From positions 3,100,001 through 3,164,000 of the forward strand of contig NZ_CP097870.1 of the NCBI RefSeq assembly GCF_029223545.1: a stretch of DNA of 64,000 nt, read 5' to 3'. Source of the stretch: Thauera sp. GDN1. GTDB lineage: Bacteria > Pseudomonadota > Gammaproteobacteria > Burkholderiales > Rhodocyclaceae. The position numbers and the translations under genes are program-made. Shown piece after piece: positions 26,658-34,238 of the stretch; position 1 is the first letter of the stretch; the number at the start of each line of letters is the position of its first letter. Under the pieces are notes generated by a model. That model worked only from the letters and a program-made list of their open reading frames with translations, had not been told where the DNA came from and did no database searches.

Positions 26658-26678
26658 ATCGACACGCAGACCGCAGGC

Positions 26679-28403
26679 TCAGATCGCGACGCCCGGGTTG
26701 CCGTCCATGCCCTTGAGCGTCGGCAGGTTGAGCGTGCGCTGGGTGATCACCTTCTGGCTGCGCAGGTAGTTGGCGACCACGTCCCACACCGCCGGACCGG
26801 AGTCCTTCGCCTCTTCCGACACCGGCGCCCAACCGGCGACCTTGTAGGTCTTGTTCGGCTCGATGCGCTTGCCCTTGAGCATCATGTTGTCGATGCGCCT
26901 GCCCATCGCGGCGTTGGGATCGCAGGTGTACTGCAGGCCGCCCACGCGCACCATGTCGCCGCCCTGCTGGTAATAGGGATCGGGGTTGAACAGGTTGTCG
27001 GCCACGTCCTCGAGCACGGTCTTGATCATCTCGCCGCTCATCTCGGTGAGCGTGGTCCACGGATAGGTGATCGCGGTCTGGTCGAGCAGATGCTCCATGG
27101 TGATGGTGTCGCCCGGCAGCAGCGAGGTGCCCCAGCGGAAGCCGGGCGAGAAGGCGATCTCGGCGTCCTTCTCGGCGATCAGCGCATCGACGATGAGCTG
27201 GTCCCACGAGCCGTTGAAGTTGCCGCGGCGATACAGCAGGCCCTCGGTGACGGCGAGCTTCTCGGTGAGCTTCTCGAGGAAGGGGGCGCGCGTCCTGTCG
27301 ATGAAGGCGGCCATCTCCGGGTCGGCGGGCAGCAGGTTGGAGAACACCGGCAGCAGCTTGTAGCGGAAATCCGCCACCTTGCCGTTCCTGACCTCGAAGT
27401 CCATCACGCCGAGGAACTTGCCGTTGGAACCGGCGTTGGTCACCAGGGTCTTGCCGCCGGCGTTCTCGACCACCGTCGGCGCAGGCATGCCGTCGTGGGT
27501 ATGGCCGCCGAAGATGGCGTCGATGCCGGTGACGCGGCTGGCCATCTTGAGGTCGACGTCCATGCCGTTGTGCGACAGCACGACCACGACCTGGGCGCCC
27601 TCGGCGCGCGCGGCGTCCACCGCCTGCTGCATCTCCTCGTCGCGGATGCCGAAGCTCCAGTCCGGGGTCTGCCAGCGCGGGTTGGCGATCGGGGTGTAGG
27701 GGAAGGCCTGGCCGACGATGGCGACCGGCACGCCGTTGATGTTCTTGATGACGTAGGGCTTGAAGACCGGATCCTCGAAGTCGGTGGTCTTCACGTTCTG
27801 GGCGACGATGTCGATCTTGCCCGCGAAGTCCTTCTCCTCGATCTCCTTGACGCGGTCGGCGCCGTAGCTCGACTCCCAGTGCAGGGTCATGACGTCCACG
27901 CCGAGCAGCTTGCAGGCATCGACCATGTCCTGGGCGTTGGTCCACAGCGCGGTACCCGATCCCTGCCAGGTGTCGCCGCCGTCGAGCAGCAGCGCGCCGG
28001 GACGGCTGGCCTTCATCTTCTTGACCAGGGTGGACAGGTGGGCGAAGCCGCCGACCTTGCCGTAGGTCTTCGCCGCCTCGACGAAGTCGAGATAGGTGAA
28101 GGCGTGCGCCTCGAGACTGCCCGGCCTGATGCCGAAGTGCTTGAGGAAGCCGTCGCCGACGATGTGCGGCGCGTTGCCGCGCATGCTGCCGACGCCGAGG
28201 TTGACGTTGGGCTCGCGGAAGTAGATCGGCAGCAACTGCGCATGGCAGTCGGTCATGTGCAGCAGGCTGACGTTGCCGAAGGGCGGCAGGTCGTAGAGCG
28301 CCTCGGCGGCCTTCTCGGCGCGGGCGAAGTTCGAGTGCAGCGTCATGCCACCGGCCGCCGCAACGGCAAGCATCTGCATGAATTCACGACGATTCATCGA
28401 CAT
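26679..28403 (-). CDS. soxB: Thiosulfohydrolase SoxB
   Basis: A 574-residue periplasmic di-manganese enzyme that hydrolyses the sulfone from the SoxY-bound cysteine adduct to release sulfate. A Tat-type N-terminus (MNRREFMQMLAVAAAGG) is followed by a 5'-nucleotidase-like catalytic domain with DCHAQLLP, GGDTWQGS, LSHNGMD and GGHTHDGMP, then the C-terminal substrate domain. It is the last gene of soxCDYZAXB, after a hairpin-containing 120 bp gap that could separate its expression. The start is MSMNRRE at 28403, or two codons later at MNRRE. All metal-site residues expected by motif are present. Confidence 0.96.
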   Translation of the reverse strand: MSMNRREFMQMLAVAAAGGMTLHSNFARAEKAAEALYDLPPFGNVSLLHMTDCHAQLLPIYFREPNVNLGVGSMRGNAPHIVGDGFLKHFGIRPGSLEAHAFTYLDFVEAAKTYGKVGGFAHLSTLVKKMKASRPGALLLDGGDTWQGSGTALWTNAQDMVDACKLLGVDVMTLHWESSYGADRVKEIEEKDFAGKIDIVAQNVKTTDFEDPVFKPYVIKNINGVPVAIVGQAFPYTPIANPRWQTPDWSFGIRDEEMQQAVDAARAEGAQVVVVLSHNGMDVDLKMASRVTGIDAIFGGHTHDGMPAPTVVENAGGKTLVTNAGSNGKFLGVMDFEVRNGKVADFRYKLLPVFSNLLPADPEMAAFIDRTRAPFLEKLTEKLAVTEGLLYRRGNFNGSWDQLIVDALIAEKDAEIAFSPGFRWGTSLLPGDTITMEHLLDQTAITYPWTTLTEMSGEMIKTVLEDVADNLFNPDPYYQQGGDMVRVGGLQYTCDPNAAMGRRIDNMMLKGKRIEPNKTYKVAGWAPVSEEAKDSGPAVWDVVANYLRSQKVITQRTLNLPTLKGMDGNPGVAI

Positions 28404-28473
28404 GGGAAAACCCTTTGCATGAACGGGAGCGCGGACGTGGCAGACCCTCCCTGCCGCACTCGGGATGAAACAA

Positions 28474-28499
28474 GGGCCCGGGGCCGAGGCCGCGGGCCC
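28474..28499 (-). other. GC-rich hairpin between soxX and soxB
   Basis: GGGCCCG / CGGGCCC with an inner GGCC/GGCC pairing is followed on the minus strand by TTGTTTC. It may act as a partial terminator or mRNA stabiliser within the sox operon. Confidence 0.5.
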
Positions 28500-28523
28500 G
28501 TGTGGACCGCCTTCAGGCGGGAC

Positions 28524-29123
28524 TTACTGGTTGACCGGGGAGGCGGGATCGAACAGGTAGGCCATCACGTGGCGGATCTGCTCTTCGGTGAGGATGCCCC
28601 CGAAGCCGTTGCGCGGCATGTCGCTGCACGCGTTGTAGGCCTTGGAGTTCCACAGCTTGCCCCAGGTGTACTTCACGACCTCTTCCGAGTTGCCGCGCAG
28701 CTTGGCATAGCCCTCGAGGCTGGGGCCGATGGTGCCTTCGGAGACTTCCTTCGGGTCCATCGCATGGCAGTTGTAGCAGCCGCCGCCGTTGTTGTCGGGC
28801 GTCTTGTCGGTCCAGGTCAGGCCGCGACCGCTGATCGCGATCTTCTGCCCTTCCTTCCAGTCGCCACCGGTGAAGTTGCCGTCGGCCGGCCACTTGATCG
28901 TGGCCATTTCCGCGGCCTCGAGCTTCTTCATGGTTTCGGCGTCGGGCGGCGTCAGGCCGGAGCAGGCCTTCTGGACCGCGTCCTGCTTCTGGCGATCGAT
29001 GCTGGCGATGCCGTTGGCCTTGAACGAGCTCACCATCATCTGCTCGACCTTGGTCTGCAGTTCGTCGGCCTGTGCGACGGAGACACCCAGCGCGAGCGGC
29101 AGGGCAAGGAACAGTTTCTTCAT
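28524..29123 (-). CDS. soxX: Sulfur-oxidation c-type cytochrome SoxX
   Basis: A 199-residue periplasmic monoheme cytochrome. A signal peptide ends near VAQA-DE (residue 19). The N-terminal extension (residues 20-90) is followed by a cytochrome c domain with CYNCH at 116-120, and a likely Met ligand in CSDMPRNGFGGIL. It forms the SoxAX complex that joins thiosulfate to the SoxY cysteine. The gene starts 13 bp after soxA. Ending in EEQIRHVMAYLFDPASPVNQ is typical of SoxX. Confidence 0.93.
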   Translation of the reverse strand: MKKLFLALPLALGVSVAQADELQTKVEQMMVSSFKANGIASIDRQKQDAVQKACSGLTPPDAETMKKLEAAEMATIKWPADGNFTGGDWKEGQKIAISGRGLTWTDKTPDNNGGGCYNCHAMDPKEVSEGTIGPSLEGYAKLRGNSEEVVKYTWGKLWNSKAYNACSDMPRNGFGGILTEEQIRHVMAYLFDPASPVNQ

Positions 29124-29136
29124 GTGGTCTTCTCCC

Positions 29137-29940
29137 TCAGCGCTTCACGCCCGGCCACTGGGCCTCGGCACCGTTGCCCTTGCCTGCCATGAACACCGAC
29201 AAGGCGATCGTCACATCCGACCCGAACACCGGCTCGGCCGTGCGCTGCTGGCGGAAGCAATCCCACAGGCGATGCTGCATGGTCCAGAACTGGGAGTTCG
29301 ACACGCGATAGGCCGGCCACGAGCCCCAGCCTGCCGCCGCGCCTTCGGGCTTGGTGATGTTGGGCAGCTGGGTGGCGCGGATGCGCTTGTCGTCCTGGCT
29401 GTGGCAGGACGAACAGGCGAAGTCCATGGCCCCGGTGCGGTAATGGAAGACGCGCTCGCCCATGTCGTACATCTCCTTCACCTTGGGATGCGACAGGTCG
29501 ACCGCGATCGGCTTGCCCTTGGAGTGCGTGACCACGTAGGCCACCAGCGCCGCGAGCTTGGCGCGCTCGCCCTTGCCGAAGCTGCCGCCGATGATCTCCG
29601 CCGACGGAATGCCCTGCTGGGTTTCCATGCAGTGCATCAGGCGGGATTCGAGGTCCTGCACCTTGTCGGTGTCGGCGAAATGGCGCGGCAGCTGCGCGGC
29701 CGCCCCTTCGACGACGCCCGGCCCGAGGCCGAGGTCGCACTGCTCGAGCGTGGCGTTCTTAGGGCCGCGCGCGGTGCGCCACAGCTCCTCGCCTTCCATC
29801 TCGAACAGCTCGGCCGGGTTGCCGTCGGCGAGCATCTCGCGATAGGCGTCGAAGTTGAGCTCATCGTCCGCCGCGGTCGCCAGCGGAGCGGTCAGCGCGA
29901 TCGCGGCGCCGAGCGCGGTGAGCAGTAGTTGTTTTTTCAT
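29137..29940 (-). CDS. soxA: Sulfur-oxidation c-type cytochrome SoxA (monoheme form)
   Basis: A 267-residue periplasmic protein, signal peptide ending near ATAA (residue 24). One heme motif, CSSCH at 176-180, is followed by the conserved active-site Cys228 in RLWDCFRQQR, which is the thiosulfate-handling heme ligand of SoxA. The N-terminal heme site of diheme SoxA is replaced by Cys68 and Cys104, which probably form a disulfide, as in monoheme types. It partners with SoxX encoded directly downstream. A 113 bp gap with a hairpin separates it from soxZ. Confidence 0.94.
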   Translation of the reverse strand: MKKQLLLTALGAAIALTAPLATAADDELNFDAYREMLADGNPAELFEMEGEELWRTARGPKNATLEQCDLGLGPGVVEGAAAQLPRHFADTDKVQDLESRLMHCMETQQGIPSAEIIGGSFGKGERAKLAALVAYVVTHSKGKPIAVDLSHPKVKEMYDMGERVFHYRTGAMDFACSSCHSQDDKRIRATQLPNITKPEGAAAGWGSWPAYRVSNSQFWTMQHRLWDCFRQQRTAEPVFGSDVTIALSVFMAGKGNGAEAQWPGVKR

Positions 29941-30013
29941 CGTCTCTCCTCCAGGGGGTCGCGTCCCTGCTGCCTGCGTTCATGGGATGTCGACACATCC
30001 CGCATCCTTCGTC

Positions 30014-30048
30014 CGCTCCGGCCCGGGTCCGCGACACGAGCCGGAGCG
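30014..30048 (-). other. Hairpin between soxZ and soxA
   Basis: A perfect 9 bp stem CGCTCCGGC (30014-30022) / GCCGGAGCG (30040-30048) lies in the 113 bp soxZ-soxA gap. There is no U-tract. It is likely a processing or stability element in the sox mRNA. Confidence 0.45.
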
Positions 30049-30053
30049 CGGCG

Positions 30054-30365
30054 TCAGGCGATCTGGACTTCGTCGGTACGGGTGTCGCCCTTGTTGTCCA
30101 CCCAGCTCACCACGAGCTTGTCGCCCTTTGCGCCGCCGTTGAACTTGAAGGCGAGGTAGGGGTTGGTGGACACGGAGGGGCCGAACTCGGCGCTGAGCAC
30201 GAGCTTGTCGTTGTGCTTGGCGGTCAGCTCGGTGATGAAGTGGGCCGGGATCACCGCGCCGGCGGAATCCTTGCGCTGGCCGGTTTCCATGACGTGGGAC
30301 ATCAGCACGCGGACTTCGGTGACGCCATCCTTGGCGGCGGCGCGAATGCGCATCGGGCTTGCCAT
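30054..30365 (-). CDS. soxZ: Thiosulfate-oxidation carrier complex protein SoxZ
   Basis: A 103-residue Ig-like protein without its own signal peptide, exported as a complex with SoxY. Family segments are visible: MRIRAAAKDGVTEVRVLMSH, HFITELTAK and GDKLVVSWVDNKGDTRTDE. SoxZ supports the SoxY carrier to which sulfur intermediates are bound. It lies 30 bp after soxY. Length and sequence are typical. Confidence 0.95.
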   Translation of the reverse strand: MASPMRIRAAAKDGVTEVRVLMSHVMETGQRKDSAGAVIPAHFITELTAKHNDKLVLSAEFGPSVSTNPYLAFKFNGGAKGDKLVVSWVDNKGDTRTDEVQIA

Positions 30366-30395
30366 AGTGTTTATCTCCTTGATCTTGTTGCCGGA

Positions 30396-30863
30396 TCAGC
30401 CGCCGCAGCCGCCGAGGGTGACCTTGACTTCCTTCTTGGCCATGTAGAACTTGCCGTCGGCCTTGACCATCGCATAGACGTCGGAGGTCTGGCCCATCTT
30501 CACCCGCGTCTGCACGTCGGCGACGGTGCCTTCGGGCAGGTTGAAGGTGGCGGCGACCATGTTCGGGTTCTTCTCGATCATGATCACGATCTGCTCGGTC
30601 TTGGGCAGCTTGCTGACCACGCCCACCGGCACCACGGCGCCGTTTTCGGCGATGTCCGGCGCGGTGATCACCACGTCGGCGCTCTCGGCCGGCTTGCCGG
30701 CACTGAAGGCGGCGAACGCGGCGTCCATGTTCTTGGCCTCGAACGCGGTCTGGTTCCAGGCCGCATTCGCCATTTCCGGCTTGATCATGCCGGCCGCAGC
30801 CAGCAGACCGAGCACGCCCAGGCCGCCGCCGGCTTTCAGGGTATCCCTGCGTTGATGGTTCAT
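30396..30863 (-). CDS. soxY: Thiosulfate-oxidation carrier protein SoxY
   Basis: A 155-residue Tat-exported carrier (MNHQRRDTLKAGGGLG at the N-terminus) ending in the diagnostic flexible arm GGCGG, with Cys153 as the covalent sulfur carrier. It works with SoxZ and is loaded by SoxAX, cleaved by SoxB and oxidised by SoxCD. The gene lies 22 bp after soxD and precedes soxZ. The last five residues are intact, so it is predicted active. Confidence 0.96.
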   Translation of the reverse strand: MNHQRRDTLKAGGGLGVLGLLAAAGMIKPEMANAAWNQTAFEAKNMDAAFAAFSAGKPAESADVVITAPDIAENGAVVPVGVVSKLPKTEQIVIMIEKNPNMVAATFNLPEGTVADVQTRVKMGQTSDVYAMVKADGKFYMAKKEVKVTLGGCGG

Positions 30864-30885
30864 CCCGTCTCTCCTTGTTTAGGTG

Positions 30886-31950
30886 TTACTGCGCTTTCGC
30901 GCCTTCCAGAATCCACTTGACGAGTTGCGCGAGTTCCTCGTCCTTTAGGTGGCCTTGCGGCGGCATCGGCACCGCGCCCCAGACCCCCTGACCACCGGCC
31001 TTCACCTTGGCGATGAGTCCGGCTTCGGCATCCGCCTGCCCCTGATACTTTTGTGCAATTTCATTGTACCCGGGGCCGACGAGCTTGTTCGCCACGCCGT
31101 GGCAGGCCATGCAGCCCTTGGCGTTGGCGAGGGCGAGCGTCGCCGCGGCGCCCGCGGCCGGCTGCGCAGCCGCGGCCTCGGCCGGCGCACCCGTCGGCTT
31201 GCCGCGGGTCTGGCCGACCGGACGGTTCTGCTCGGCGAGGTTGCCATGGGCGTCCTGCGCGTAGTCGGGCAGCGCCGACGCGATCTCCACTTCCTTCTTG
31301 CAGTCCTTCATGCACGCCACGTTCTTGACGTCGGGCGTGCCGCCGTTGCCGATGCCGCCCTTGGCCTGCGACGCGCCCGGCCACATGCCGTGGTCGGTGG
31401 TCATGCCGTTGCGGTTGGGCATGCGCGCCTGAACCTCCTGGATGTTCTCGTCGCTCAGCTCGAAATCGGCCGGGACGACCTCCGCCAGGTTCAGAAGGTA
31501 GGCGAGGATCGCATAAACCTCGTCGGGTTTCAGCGATTTTGGCGCCGTCCAGGGCATCGCGCGCTGGATGTAGTCGAACAGGGTCGACACCGTCGGCACC
31601 TTCATCAGCGTCGTGCGCTGGGGGAAGGATCCGGTCACCAGCGCCGCCACCCGGCCGGTCTCGATGTCCTTCTGCGTGGTGCCACCGACGAGCGGCGTGA
31701 ACACCTCGTTGGATTCGCCGAACACGCCGTGACAGCTGGCGCAGTGCGTTTCCCACAGCGCCATGCCGTCATCGACATTGCCCCTGCCCTTGGGCAGGCC
31801 GGCGAAATCCGGACGCACGTCGATGTCCCAGGCCTTCACCTCGGCAGGCGTGGCTTCGCGACCGACGCCGGGATAGCGCTCCCAGGCCGCGGCCGAGGTC
31901 GCTGCGCCGGCGACGAGCAGCGCGATCAGCGTCTTAGAGAACCTGGACAT
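30886..31950 (-). CDS. soxD: Diheme cytochrome c SoxD of sulfane dehydrogenase
   Basis: A 354-residue periplasmic diheme cytochrome. A signal peptide covers about residues 1-22. The first heme motif CASCH is at 70-74 and the second, CMACH, at 280-284 in a C-terminal cytochrome domain after an Ala/Pro-rich linker (about 252-272). A CMKDC pair at 213-217 lies between. It takes electrons from the SoxC molybdenum centre. Its start overlaps the soxC end by 17 nt, implying coupled translation. The added C-terminal cytochrome domain is found in the longer SoxD type. Confidence 0.94.
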   Translation of the reverse strand: MSRFSKTLIALLVAGAATSAAAWERYPGVGREATPAEVKAWDIDVRPDFAGLPKGRGNVDDGMALWETHCASCHGVFGESNEVFTPLVGGTTQKDIETGRVAALVTGSFPQRTTLMKVPTVSTLFDYIQRAMPWTAPKSLKPDEVYAILAYLLNLAEVVPADFELSDENIQEVQARMPNRNGMTTDHGMWPGASQAKGGIGNGGTPDVKNVACMKDCKKEVEIASALPDYAQDAHGNLAEQNRPVGQTRGKPTGAPAEAAAAQPAAGAAATLALANAKGCMACHGVANKLVGPGYNEIAQKYQGQADAEAGLIAKVKAGGQGVWGAVPMPPQGHLKDEELAQLVKWILEGAKAQ

Positions 31951-33271
31951 TGCTCACCTCCCCGGACTCGACCACCTTCCAGGACTGGATGGCGTTGTTG
32001 TGATAGATGGACTTGGTGCCACGCGCGGCGCGCAGCTGGCCGTAGGTGGGCTGCACGTAACCGGTCTCGTCGACCGCACGCGACTGCAGGATCGCCGGCT
32101 TGCCGTCCCACACCCAGTCGATGTTGAAGCGTGTCACCGCCTTCGACAGCACCGGAGTCTCCAGGCGTGCCTGACGCCAGTTGATGCCGCCGTCGGTCGA
32201 CACATCGACCCGGGTGACCTTGCCGCGGCCCGACCAGGCCATGCCGGAGATGTTGTAGAAGCCCTTGTCGAGCAGCAGCTGTCCGCCCGAAGGGGTGGTG
32301 ATGACCGACTTGCACTCCTGGATCGAGGTGTATTGACGGTGCTGGCCATCGGGCATGAGGTCCATGTAATGAACGGCCTCGTCCTTGGCGCCCCAGGGCT
32401 TGTCACCCACCTCGATGCGGCGCAGCCACTTCACCCAGCTCACCCCCTGCACGCCCGGCACCACCAGGCGCAGCGGGTAGCCGTTCTCGGGGCGCAGCAT
32501 CTCGCCGTTCATGCCGTAGGCCACCAGCACCTCGCCCGATTCGATCATCTCCATCGGGATGGTGCGCGTCATCGACGAACCGTCGGCGCCTTCGGCGAGC
32601 ACGAAGCGGCCCTTCTTGTAGTCCGCGCCGCACATGTCGAGGATGTCCTTCAACGGCACGCCGGTGAATTCGGAACAGGACAGCATGCCGTGCGAGTACT
32701 GCACGGTGGGCACCGCGACGTTGCCCCACTCCATGCCGGTGTTGGCGCCGCACTCGATGAAGTGGATGCGCGACACCGAGGGCAGACGCATCAGGTCGTC
32801 CATGGTGAACACGGCGTTGGTCTTGACCATGCCGTTGATCATCAGGCGGTGCTTCGACGGATCGACGTCGTGCCAGCCCTGGTGGTGGCGCTCGAAGTGC
32901 AGGCCCGAGGGCGTGATGATGCCGAACAGGCCCTGCAGCGGCGTGAACGCCACCGACGAGCCGCCGACCCGGGTCAGGCCCGGGCTCTCGCGGCGCTGCA
33001 GGCCGCGCTCGTATTTCGACGGCATGCCGTACGGGTTCGCAGCGACCGGCAGGCCGAGCGTGGTGGACCACTGCGGCAGTTCCAGGATCGCAGGATCCCC
33101 CTCCACCGCGGCGCGCGCAACCGCAGGGGCGGCCATCGCCGCCGAAGCGGTCAGGAACGCCTTGCGCAGGAAATCCCGCCGTCCATCCTTGACCGCGGCG
33201 ATCTGCTCGTCGGTCAGGAAGTTTTCCGGCGCCGGCCTGACCCGGCCGGGCCGGGCATCGATCATCGCCAT
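31934..33271 (-). CDS. soxC: Sulfane dehydrogenase molybdopterin subunit SoxC
   Basis: A 445-residue Tat-exported (RRDFLRKAFLTASAA, residues 31-45) molybdenum enzyme of the sulfite oxidase family. The Mo-ligating Cys is probably Cys174 in FIECGANTGMEW. The dimerisation domain follows, with STDGGINWRQARL. With SoxD it oxidises the SoxY-bound sulfane sulfur, so thiosulfate can go fully to sulfate without sulfur globules. The start ATG 33271 is preceded by GAGGGGAGACAAGGC. It is the first structural gene after soxR. The longer open frame upstream would run through soxR. Confidence 0.95.
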   Translation of the reverse strand: MAMIDARPGRVRPAPENFLTDEQIAAVKDGRRDFLRKAFLTASAAMAAPAVARAAVEGDPAILELPQWSTTLGLPVAANPYGMPSKYERGLQRRESPGLTRVGGSSVAFTPLQGLFGIITPSGLHFERHHQGWHDVDPSKHRLMINGMVKTNAVFTMDDLMRLPSVSRIHFIECGANTGMEWGNVAVPTVQYSHGMLSCSEFTGVPLKDILDMCGADYKKGRFVLAEGADGSSMTRTIPMEMIESGEVLVAYGMNGEMLRPENGYPLRLVVPGVQGVSWVKWLRRIEVGDKPWGAKDEAVHYMDLMPDGQHRQYTSIQECKSVITTPSGGQLLLDKGFYNISGMAWSGRGKVTRVDVSTDGGINWRQARLETPVLSKAVTRFNIDWVWDGKPAILQSRAVDETGYVQPTYGQLRAARGTKSIYHNNAIQSWKVVESGEVSNVQVL

Positions 33272-33309
33272 GCCTTGTCTCCCCTCTTTACTTTCAAAGC
33301 ACAAAAAAA

Positions 33310-33663
33310 TCAGTCTTCGTGATCCGCATCGTCGTCGTGCTTCAGCAACCCGGTCTCGGGTGCGCTGAGGTGCTCGCGGGATGCGATGCGCACGCACACG
33401 GTCCGGCACAGTTCGGTGAAGTTCGGATCGACCAGGCGGTAGATCACCTGCGCCCCGTCCCGCCGCCGCCCGACAACGCCCGCGCGGTACAACATGTTCA
33501 GATGCCGCGAGGCGTTGGCCTGGTTCAGCCCGGACGCCTCCACCACCTCGTTCACCGAGCGCTCGCCATCGCACAGGCAGTGCATGATCTTCAGGCGCGA
33601 AGGCTCGGAAAGCAGGCTGAAATACTCGGCAGCGCTTTCGAAGACCTTCTCCAGCTCGTCCAT
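33310..33663 (-). CDS. soxR: ArsR-family regulator SoxR of sulfur oxidation
   Basis: A 117-residue winged-helix repressor. The helix-turn-helix is at about residues 33-58 (RSVNEVVEASGLNQANASRHLNML). Four cysteines (Cys29, Cys31, Cys86, Cys90) fall in two places where thiol-sensing SoxR/BigR/SqrR-type ArsR proteins carry their sulfur-reactive cysteines. This suggests a sensor of sulfane sulfur rather than metal. The start MDELEKVFESAAEYF is behind AAAGGGGCTGAT. It heads the sox operon, with two palindromes just upstream, one inside the predicted promoter, which indicates autorepression. It is not the [2Fe-2S] SoxR of E. coli. Confidence 0.88.
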   Translation of the reverse strand: MDELEKVFESAAEYFSLLSEPSRLKIMHCLCDGERSVNEVVEASGLNQANASRHLNMLYRAGVVGRRRDGAQVIYRLVDPNFTELCRTVCVRIASREHLSAPETGLLKHDDDADHED

Positions 33664-33688
33664 ATCAGCCCCTTTGATCCGCTCATTT

Positions 33689-33702
33689 TTGATCTGAATC
33701 AA
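33689..33702 (-). promoter_or_regulatory. Perfect FNR/ANR box over the predicted sox start site
   Basis: TTGATCTGAATCAA matches TTGAT-N4-ATCAA fully. Its centre coincides with the predicted sox transcription start near 33695, so binding would block the soxR-CDYZAXB promoter. For the divergent fcc promoter the box is about 38 bp upstream of the start, close to an activating position. Confidence 0.65.
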
Positions 33703-33730
33703 ATCTAAAACTATAGAATCATATAGTCAA
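33702..33730 (-). promoter_or_regulatory. Predicted sox operon promoter
   Basis: On the minus strand TTGACT (33730-33725) and TAGATT (33707-33702) are separated by exactly 17 bp. The start would fall near 33695, giving a leader of about 30 nt before soxR. On the plus strand, TATAGT (33722-33727) may be the -10 of fccAB. Confidence 0.6.
33710..33727. promoter_or_regulatory. Putative SoxR operator within the sox promoter spacer
   Basis: ACTATA-N6-TATAGT is a perfect 18 bp interrupted palindrome, the form bound by ArsR-family repressors. It occupies the spacer between the predicted -35 and -10 of the sox operon and overlaps the possible fcc -10. Confidence 0.65.
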
Positions 33731-33746
33731 GCACTAATATTTGTGC
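33731..33746. promoter_or_regulatory. Second palindrome, two helical turns from the first
   Basis: GCAC-T-AATATT-T-GTGC is a 16 bp inverted repeat with one mismatch pair. Its centre is 20 bp from the centre of the first operator, so two dimers could bind the same DNA face. Confidence 0.5.
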
Positions 33747-33921
33747 CCTGCAGCAACCTGCATGCCAACAGGAAGTCGGATCGGACGGAAGCACGGCGCA
33801 GGGTCGTTTGCGCCCCATGCGCGGGCTATACTCGTGCCCTGCATCGGTCGCAGAGATTCCGGACGACTCCCTCGGTGCGCGTCCACGTCCCTTCGCCACA
33901 TCCAGGAAGAGGAGCACAACA

Positions 33922-34221
33922 GTGAAGCTGAACATCGCCATCGCCGCGTTCGGCATCGCCGGCCTCGTCGGCGCCGCCCACGCGCAGGACCCCAATCTCG
34001 CGCGCAACCTCGCGGCGACCTGCGCCAACTGTCACGGGACCAACGGCAAGAGCCTGGGCGGCATGGAGTCGCTCGCCGGCGAGCCGAAGGAAAAGCTGCT
34101 GCAGAAGCTCGCCGACTACCGTTCGGGCGACAAGCCGGCGACGATCATGCACCAGATCGTCGTCGGCTATACCGACGAGCAGCTCGACCTGATCACCACC
34201 TGGTTCGCCGCACAGAAATGA
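33922..34221 (+). CDS. fccA: Small c-type cytochrome, sulfide dehydrogenase heme subunit (FccA/SoxE-like)
   Basis: A 99-residue periplasmic monoheme cytochrome. A signal peptide ends near AHA-QDP (residue 21). The heme motif CANCH is at 34-38. It starts with GTG at 33922 behind AGGAAGAGGAGC; upstream ATGs have no family sequence. It shares an ATGA junction or a short gap with the FccB gene, and probably carries electrons from its flavin. It is smaller than the diheme FccA of Allochromatium, so it resembles the single-heme SoxE/FccA form. It is divergent from soxR. Confidence 0.85.
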   Translation: MKLNIAIAAFGIAGLVGAAHAQDPNLARNLAATCANCHGTNGKSLGGMESLAGEPKEKLLQKLADYRSGDKPATIMHQIVVGYTDEQLDLITTWFAAQK

Positions 34222-34238
34222 CGACGGAGACGAGCAAG

